From Achatina immaculata (Eukaryota > Mollusca > Gastropoda > Stylommatophora > Achatinidae): DNA of 64,000 nucleotides. Positions 56,701 to 64,000 of this stretch are shown here, one piece after another. Numbering within the stretch: position 1 is the first letter of the stretch; each line of letters starts with the position of its first letter. A model generated the notes under the pieces. The model did no database searches and had not been told where the DNA came from. It worked only from the letters and a program-made list of their open reading frames with translations. The translations under genes were made by a program, and so were the position numbers. The DNA is taken from positions 35,788,697 to 35,852,696 of the forward strand of contig CM019701.1 in assembly GCA_009760885.1 (NCBI GenBank), read 5' to 3'.

Positions 56701-57018
56701 TTGTTTGTTCCACAATCACACACGTTTTTAAAAACTTTAAAATAAATTCTTTCAAGCATACGCCTGGCATATTTTCTGTTGCAAAGATGTCAAGTGTTGC
56801 GAAAATAGATCAAGAGTGTGCAGAAAATGGTGAGAAATTATGCAGGCATGGTCTAGAATATGTAAAATGTAGCAGAAATATGCAGAGAGATACCGACTGA
56901 TTAGCTCAACTTTATTTGCAAACGATGAGGCACGCACCCCCCTCTGACATTCTGTCCTGCTTTCTCTTGTCATTGACTCGTTCCAGTCATTCAGATTAAT
57001 TCTGTCGTATAAAAACAC

Positions 57019-59428
57019 ACACACTCTCTCTCTCTCTCTGAACCTTAAGTGCCCAGGGCACATGGGGCTTCCGCAAGGGTTTTCCACAAATGCCTGTCCT
57101 TTGCCTTTTTTTCTGCTCTTGCCAAGGTGAGCCCTCTATTGCTCAACATCCTTTCTGTTGTTCTTCTCCATGTCTCTTTTGGTCTACCCTTACTTCTGTT
57201 CCCCTGTGGTGTCCATCTTAGTGCTATTTTTGGTAGTGAGTTGTCAGTCATTCGGAGCACATGTCCCAACCATCGCCAGCGTCTTTCCTCAATAATTGTT
57301 GTCAGTGGTTTCATCTGCATTTCTGCTAATAAGATGTTATTATGATGTTTGGCCAAAATATTTTTCTAATTCTTCGTAAACATTTAGTCTGGAAAGAATT
57401 CAACTTGTTTTCTAAGGTTTTGGTGATTTTCCAGCATTCACTTCCATAGAGTAGTACATTTAGAACATTACTCTTAAATATCCTGATTTTCATATTTACT
57501 CTTAGTTTTTTTTTATTTCCATATAGTCTGCAGCATTGCAAAAGCCTGGTTTGCTCTAGTAAGTCTGCTGTTGATGTCCTCTGTGCTGTCTCCATTTTCT
57601 ACTACTCTGCTGCCAAGGTATACAAATTCGTTGACCGCCTCCACTAACTTGTTATCTACTCTGGGTACATTTCTGTTGTTCACACTTTGTTTCATTAACT
57701 TTGTCTTTCCTACGTTGATCTTTAGTCCTATATTATTTGCATTCTGAGTTAGCTTGTTTATTTTATCTTGCATATCTTTGTGACTGCTTGATAATAGACA
57801 AATGTCATCCGCAAAGTCAAGGTCCTCCAGCACTGTGTCAAGGGTCCATTGTAATCCTCTGCGTTTGTCTGATGTTGCCTCCTTCATTAACCAGTCTACT
57901 GCCAAGATAAATAACGTTGGTGATAGTACACATCCCTGTTTCACTCCTGTTTGTACCCTAAAGATGCTGGAGGTATGTTCTCCACAGATAACTTTGCACT
58001 GAAAACCCTCGTATAAGGCTTTGATTACGTTAACTATTTTATGGGGGAGGCCATGCCATCTTAGGATTTTCCACAGTGCATCTCTGTTGACACTGTCAAA
58101 GGCTTTCTCAAAATCTATGAATAATGCATATGTTGTGCTATGCCACTCACTTTCCTGTTCTAATATTTGTCTAAGTACAAATATGTGGTCTATGCATGCT
58201 CTTCCTTTCCTAAATCCTGCCTGCTCTTTCCGAAGTTTTTCCTCAAGTGTTGGTACAATTCTGTTGATGATTATTCTGCAAAATACTTTACTGGTGAGTG
58301 GCATTAGGGTAATGCCTCTCCAGTTCCAGCAATCTCTGAGGTCACCCTTCTTTGGTAGTTTTACTATAAGCCCAGTTTTCCACTCCTCTGGGGCTTTTTC
58401 TAGATCCCAAATTTGTTGTAATATCCGGCAAAGTTGTTTTGGTGTTTCTGTTTCTTCTGCTTTCAACATCTCAGCAGTCACTTCATTTTCACCTGGTGCC
58501 CTGTCTGATTTTAGCTTCTTTATCGCCTCCTTTACTTTATTTATTGTTATTGGTCCTGTATTGATGTTTAGTTCCGTTTTTGCTTCAGATATGTCTATTG
58601 TTTGTGCTGCTTGTGTTCTGTTTAGTAGGGTGTTAAAGTGTTCCCTCCATCTTTCAATTTTTTCTCTTTCTGCACTTACTGACTTTCACATCTTGTATTG
58701 AAGTTACCTGTCATCTGCTTTGTGATTTTATATATGGTTTTCATGTCATTTGTATATGCTGCTTTCTCTGCTGTTTCTGCTAAGTTGTCATAATATTGAC
58801 GTTTATCTTGACGGCATGATTCCTTCACTTCTTTGTCTTTTTGTGCATAATTACTTAAAACTCGTTCTTTAAGCCGTTGTGATTTGGTGTTCAGTAATTT
58901 TTTCTTGATTTCTTTTCTTTGCTCTATCTTTTCCCATGTGGTCTCACTTATCCATTCCTCTTTTCTCCTTTTTCGATATCCCAGCACCTCTTTTGCTTTT
59001 TCCTGTAGTGTTTTATTGAACTCTAATATGAACATTTCTGCTTCGTCTCGTAGGACACTGAAGCGGTTCTTAAGTACTATTGAGAATTCATTTCTTGTTT
59101 GCTGGTCTATCAGTTTTCTTGTATCAAAATGTATCTTTCTGTGTTCTCCGATTTTGGCTTTCCTTAATTTTAGTTTTATTTTTGCTACCAGAAGGTTATG
59201 ATCACTTCCTACATCTGCTCCTTTCCTTGCTCGCACATCTTGTAGTGACCGTTTCCACTTGTTATTTATTAGTATGTGATCGATTTGGTTTTCTGTGGTT
59301 TTATCTGGTGACTTCCAAGTCACCTTATGGATGTTTTTGTGTTGGAAAATTGTCCCTCCAATGGTCATCATGTTTTCTTCACAGAAACTGCACAGTCTTT
59401 CTCCATTTTCATTTATTTCTCCGATTCC
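57019..59428 (-). pseudogene. RTE-type LINE, family B, endonuclease to tail (copy B1)
   Basis: The longest RTE-B copy. An AP-type endonuclease end (59428 to about 59180) shows VTWKSPDKTTENQIDHILIN and GSDHNLLVAKI. A linker follows to 58676. RT (58481-57513) shows LPKKGDLRDCWNWRGI, EQAGFRKGRACIDHIF, FIDFEKAFDSV (A), VKQGCVLSPTLFILAVDW (B), LDFADDICLL (C) and FVYLGSRVVENGD. The tail (57356-57045) ends EAPCALGT, then (GA)n. Frameshifts lie near 58680, 57520 and 57350. It is bounded by TATAAAAACAC (57008-57018 and 59429-59439). The N-terminal part of the endonuclease is lost by 5' truncation. Confidence 0.93.
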
Positions 59429-59439
59429 TATAAAAACAC

Positions 59440-59605
59440 TAAGGAGCATAAATAAAGTCAGGTTAATTCTGTCATATAAAACACTAAGGAGCATAAATAC
59501 AGTCAGATTAATTCTATCGTATAAAAAGATGAAGGAGCATAAATAAAATCAGATTAATTCTACCGTATAAAAACACTAAGGAGCATAAATAAAGTGTAAA
59601 AGAAC
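59440..59605. repeat. Tandem repeat of about 48 bp hosting RTE-B copy B1
   Basis: Three to four units share 'actaaggagcataaata' and 'cagattaattctatcgtata'. The same sequence ('cagattaattctgtcgtata') occurs on the other side of B1 at 56990-57010. B1 therefore inserted into an existing array. Confidence 0.85.
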
Positions 59606-60268
59606 ATAACAACCATCGTCTTATCCATACGTTCACAAATATAGAATAACCAATATGCGTATATCAGAATGACTTAATATCGCATTCTCACACACAATTA
59701 CAGTGAGATCGCGCCACTCTTTGAAAAAAAAATGGATGGCTGGATATATGTGAAGAAATGGGTACGTAGGCCCATTTAACATCAAATTATTCATTACTTA
59801 ACATTAAACTGCCACACACATTCACTGTCAATTTGATATCACGTTAGATGCACGTACCAAGAATGCATAATAATTTAATTAGCAAACTCTTACATTTATC
59901 TCTTAATCATATATTCAACAACAGGATTTTCTTGTCCACATAATTCTCAGCGACACGAACTGGCAATGTACATGTAATAACATACTCAAATGTCTATGAC
60001 AGCACGAGAGTATAATATTTTTCAGTACACTTGTAGCATTACAGAGCTACTGTAGACTACTGTCTAGAGATGAGAGAGATTTTTAAAATGAAAATTTTAT
60101 TTAGAGGTAATAAAAAGTATCATCATCATCATCATCATCGTCGACTGTGATGGCATAGAATGTTAATAATTCTTAATATCATAATTTGCTCAATTAATGT
60201 CTGGGTATAATCTCATCTCCCTCCCTCTCTCTCTCTGTTACTTCTTCCTTCTTCTCTTTTACACTAAT
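59606..60268. other. Mostly unassigned; a CR1/L2-like 3' end at 59735-59840
   Basis: 'gggtacgtaggcccatttaac' at 59759 resembles 'gggcacgcaggcccgtcttac' in the 3' UTR of the family G LINE (37057). The rest is AT-rich, with (CAT)n at 60120-60140 and CT-rich sequence before B2. Confidence 0.5.
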
Positions 60269-61349
60269 CTCTCTCTCTCTCTCTGAACCTTAAGTGCCCA
60301 GGGCACATGGGGCTTCCGCAAGGGTTTTCCACAAATGCCTGTCTTTCGCCTTTTTTTCTGCTCTTGCCCAGGTGAGCCCTCTATTGCTCAACATCCTTTC
60401 TGTTGTTCTTCTCCATGTCTCTTTTGGTCTACCCTTACTTCTGTTCCCCTGTGGTGTCCATCTTAGTGCTATTTTTGGTAGTGAGTTGTCAGTCATTCGG
60501 AGCACATGTCCCAACCATCGCCAGCGTCTTTCCTCAATAATTGTTGTCAGTGGTTTCATCTGCATTTCTGCCAATAAGATGTTATTTCTTATGGTGTTTG
60601 GCCAAAATATTTTTTTAATTCTACGTAAACATTTAGTCTGGAAAGAATTCAACTTGTTTTCTAAGGTTTTGGTGATTTTCCAGCATTCACTTCCATAGAG
60701 TAGTACACTTAGAACATTACTCTTAAATATCCTGATTTTCATATTTATGCTTAGTTTATTTGATTTCCATATATTCTGTAGCATTGCAAAAGCCTGGTTT
60801 GCTTTAGTAAGTCTGCTGCTGATGTCCTCTGTGCTGTCTCCATTTTCTACTACTCTGCTGCCAAGGTATACAAATTCGTTGACCTCCTCCACTAACTTGT
60901 TATCTACTCTGAGTACATTTCTGTTGTTCACATTTTGCTTCATTAACTTTGTCTTTCCTACGTTGATCTTTAGTCCTATGTTGTTTGCATTCTGGGTTAA
61001 CTTGTTTATTTTATCTTGCATATCTTTGTGACTGCTTGATAATAGACAAATGTCGTCCGCAAAGTCAAGGTCCTCCAGCACTGTGTTAAGGGTCCATTGT
61101 AATCCTCTGCGTTTGTCTGATGTTGCCTCCTTCATTAACCAGTCTACTGCCAAGATAAATAATGTTGGTGATAGTACACATCCCTGTTTCACTCCTGTTT
61201 GTACCCTAAAGTTGCTGGAGGTATGTTCTCCACAGATAACTTTGCACTGAAAACCCTCGTATAGGGCTTTGATTACATTAACTATTTTATGGGGGAGGCC
61301 ATGCCATCTTAGGATTTTCCACAGTGCATCTCTGTTGACACTGTCAAAG
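60269..61349 (-). pseudogene. RTE-type LINE, family B (copy B2)
   Basis: Frame 61192-60290 (300 codons) is fully open and continues in frame up to the 5' edge at 61349 (starting inside motif A, DSVNRDALWK). It contains VKQGCVLSPTLFILAVDW, LDFADDICLLSS, FVYLGSRVVENGD, SVLLYGSECWKITK and the terminal EAPCALGT. The tail is (GA)n. TTTACACTAAT at 60258-60268 and 61350-61360 is the target duplication. The lack of frame damage indicates a recent insertion, but the truncation removes endonuclease and half the RT. Confidence 0.94.
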
Positions 61350-61360
61350 TTTACACTAAT

Positions 61361-62654
61361 ATAATAATGATAATGGTGATTATAGACTATTTTTTAAAAT
61401 TTTCATTTACTTTATTATCTTTGCTACGTGGTAATGGTTTACAGATCTCTTGTCAAAGACCTAACGAGGAATGCTAGATACAATAATTTCGTCCAAATGA
61501 AAGATAAGAGAAATAATTTTTCATTTTCAGATGTGTTATTCCTGGTCTTGAGAACGACACCTACAAAAGCCAAGGCCACTGGCATGATCAAATGATCAAC
61601 AAATCCATACCGTGTATAGCAGTATTCGTGTAACAATGATAGTAAGGGCATTGTTATAATTTTTTCCTTTTCAATTTTCTCCTGTTGAGATCCTTCGAGA
61701 AGGTCACGTGGGCTGCAAAACCCGTGACAGGAAATTGTAGGGGCAATGCTGAGTCCGTGGAGTTTTAGTCTTGGTTTGAACGTGTAACTGTGTGGATGTG
61801 TTTTGTCGAGCTGTGTGATGTCTTCGTGGAACAGATGAACATTTTAGTTGTACGTATGAATGGACTGGCCACATGGCAGGGATAACCAGCCGGCAGTCAA
61901 ATTTAATGTTATTTTCATCAGCATTATCATCATTCCATCAATAAATGTTCCAAGCCACCGTTACCCACGATTTACTTGAGTATCTGTACCAGTTGTCGTC
62001 AAGGTGAGGTTTTGAACGAGCCTGGATGAGAAGTATGTCTGGAACAGGTTGTAACTAATCCAGCAGGTGAGAGTGAGAGCTAGAATTATGTGTGTAACTA
62101 GTCCAGTAACCTCAACTCTCGAAGAGCAAGATGGAAGTCGACTCTGTTATTCACGTGCATAACGTGAATCAGCACAACTTATGTCGACACGGCCCAGCTA
62201 ACGAGGTCGTATACACAGCAAAGATTGTGTCAACAAAAGATTACCTTGTTATTTCATAGATGTCCACAGCACAAAATTCTATTATACGTGGTCAACTGAA
62301 ACCAACGCTTATTTAAAATGTTCAGTTTACCAAAGAGGTGACATTTCAGATCATTTCACAAATCGTACAACACCTTGTAACAAATGGGTTTATGACAAGG
62401 ATGTATTTCAGTCAACCTTCGTAACAGAGGTATGAGTATGAGTATTATTCTTTCAAAAGTTGTCATTGTTTTGATGTACTAATCAAATGCTTTATTCTTA
62501 TTTGCAAATATTGCTGGTGTTTCTCTCTTTTCTACACCAAACATTTTTGTTATTCGTACACCTCTGGCAGTTGTCCTTTACAGTAAAAACGGAGAGCTTT
62601 CTTTACACTATAGAAAGCAAATGTAAAATATGTTGATAAAAATTACTGACCCAT
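61361..62654. other. No recognised gene
   Basis: No conserved frame or repeat shared with the rest of the window. ORFs are short. Confidence 0.5.
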
Positions 62655-62666
62655 ATATATGAAAAA

Positions 62667-62965
62667 TATATCTATACTACAAGAGCTTAATATTGAAGAA
62701 GGCTGGCTAGTAAAGAGGATTAAAGAGAGAAAACTTAAATATTTTGGCCACATTAAACGTCATGATAATTTAGAGAAGACCGTATTGGAAGGATACATAA
62801 TGGGAAAAAGAAAAAGAGGAAGACCGAAACGAAGATGGCTGCAAGACATCGTTGATGATCTGGAAATGGATGCAGCAGCAGGCCATCTTGCTCACAACCG
62901 AGAGGCCTATAGGAGTGCTGTTTGGGAGGCAAAGTTCCGCAAGGGACATGCAAAGGAATGAATGA
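62667..62965 (+). pseudogene. RTE-A 3' fragment (copy A6)
   Basis: The last 99 codons of RTE-A (NISILQELNIEEGWLVKRIK to GHAKE), open throughout, with a (TGAA)n tail. An exact 12 bp duplication ATATATGAAAAA (62655-62666 and 62966-62977) flanks it. It is nearly identical to A1, with one three-base deletion in the poly-alanine stretch. Confidence 0.93.
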
Positions 62966-62977
62966 ATATATGAAAAA

Positions 62978-63620
62978 AGTCTCCAGGCAGAAACAGCTGA
63001 TGAAACGCTATTGAACTGAAGCATTACGAATAAAAAGCGCATATACTGGATCTAGCAAACGAAACATCCGAAAAAAATTAAAATGGGAATGTTAAAATTT
63101 AGCTTGGAGGAAAATATGGAACTACAGAAAAAACTAGAATGCCTTAAATTTTACACTGGTGTGCAGATTTTAAAAAGTTTCTGTCTTAAATTGTACAAAA
63201 TATAATATAAGACGACGACCTCGTCGTAGGAGGACTCAGGGCTTCACAGAAAGTCTAATTATATATCATTGAGAGACACTGGTTAATTTGCGCAAGCCCG
63301 CATTGCATTCAGGAAGGCAGTGAGAGGGACGACGTTACACGAAGAAGATGGTATAAGACTCCGAAGTAATGAAGAACACTCAGACAACAAGAGGCATTCG
63401 AAGTGATAGATATGGAGAAAAAAGAGAGTACGCAATGGCAGAAATATACTAAAAGATCAGCACAAGAAAAATAAATTAGGTTGGAGGAGCTGACTCAGGA
63501 GCAGTGGACGTTATTTGGACCTAACAGCTGTAATTTTCTACATTCAGCATACTCCCTAATCATTGAATTCACATCTTTGAGTCACCTTTGAGGCACTGAA
63601 GATTTTTGCTGTCTATATCA
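62978..63620. other. No recognised gene
   Basis: Purine-rich, AT-rich sequence with no recognised family. Confidence 0.45.
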
Positions 63621-63634
63621 AGATATATTAAGAT

Positions 63635-64000
63635 TTGGATAGGAACAGACAGAACTGCAAAAATAAGATTTTTAAAGGCATACATCTTTCCCATCGCAAC
63701 ATATGCCTGTGAGACCTTGACACTTAACAAAACAGCTGAGAAACGCATAAATGCATTTGAATGTAAATGCTACAGAAGAGTTCTTCAAATATCATGGACA
63801 CAAAAAAGAACACATATATCCATACTACAGGGACTTGATACTGAAGAAGGCTGGCTAGTAAAGAGAAAACTGAAATATTTTGGACACATTAAACATCATG
63901 ATAATCTAGAGAAGACCGTCTTGGAAGGGTACATAGTGGGAAAAAGAAAGAGAATAAGACCAAGGTGAAGATGGTTGCACGATATCGTTGATGATCTGCA
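63635..64000 (+). pseudogene. RTE-A, thumb and tail, running off the window (copy A8)
   Basis: The plus strand matches A1 from the 'gaacagacagaactgcaaaa' region. The frame contains TAKIRFLKAYIFPIATYACE and EGYIVGKRKRIRPR, then a TGA (63966-63968) where A1 has CGA, so a nonsense change ends the frame. The 3' end lies beyond the window. Confidence 0.85.

Noticed and set aside
58021..58701. 226-codon plus-strand ORF
   Set aside because: It lies antisense to the RTE-B RT region and has the leucine/serine-rich composition of a shadow frame.

Overview
This is a gene-poor, AT-rich stretch of an animal genome. Most of it is built from retrotransposons nested in one another. The organism is probably a lophotrochozoan and most likely a mollusc. 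The evidence is a 5' fragment of 18S rRNA (41338-41506, minus strand) whose variable positions look molluscan to me, several RTE-type LINE families, Penelope-like elements with a GIY-YIG domain, and tRNA-derived SINEs. A cephalopod is possible, but I cannot prove it without a search. There is no bacterial-style gene organisation.

The one convincing host coding exon is short, at 27565-27710 on the plus strand. It encodes the start and first membrane helix of an SLC22-type organic cation transporter, lies between a good splice acceptor and a good splice donor, and is followed by a minisatellite in its intron.

Layout. 1-3390: tandem repeats and unrecognised sequence. 3393-3645: Penelope 3' end. 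4226-7620: an RTE LINE (called RTE-C here, minus) split by a SINE and by a 5'-inverted RTE-A copy, both with target-site duplications (TSDs). 9640-11010: decayed I/Jockey-type LINE. 11122-15439: a mariner DNA transposon with both terminal inverted repeats and TA duplications, filled by an RTE-A insertion and a nearly complete Penelope element. 16388-19510: chained RTE-A and RTE-C copies, one RTE-A inside another. 20985-24420: an I-type LINE with RNase H remnants, broken up by a second LINE with a restriction-like endonuclease domain, an A/T tract and SINEs. 24440-33720: LINE and gag remnants around the SLC22 exon. 34071-36690: RTE-B, Penelope, RTE-A and a full-length SINE. 37026-39970: a decayed CR1/L2-like LINE. 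39980-41940: a GC-rich block of tandem repeats joined to an 18S/5' ETS fragment. 41924-49268: a minus-strand ORF of unknown family, split by an LTR retrotransposon (42497-48796) that carries gag-like ORFs but no recognisable pol. 49590-51200: RTE-B and Tc1 remnants. 51380-55112: RTE-A, Penelope and a solo LTR. 57019-61349: two RTE-B copies with clear TSDs. 62667-64000: two more RTE-A copies.

The nesting gives a relative timeline. RTE-C, mariner and the I-type LINE are oldest. Penelope and the LTR element inserted later, and RTE-A and RTE-B inserted last, many of them with exact 7-12 bp duplications. The most unusual items are: Penelope 3' ends that carry a mini-hammerhead-like RNA motif with a paired change in the catalytic core; the pol-less LTR element with a long gag-like protein; the host-like ORF it interrupts; and the truncated rDNA joined to spacer-like repeats.
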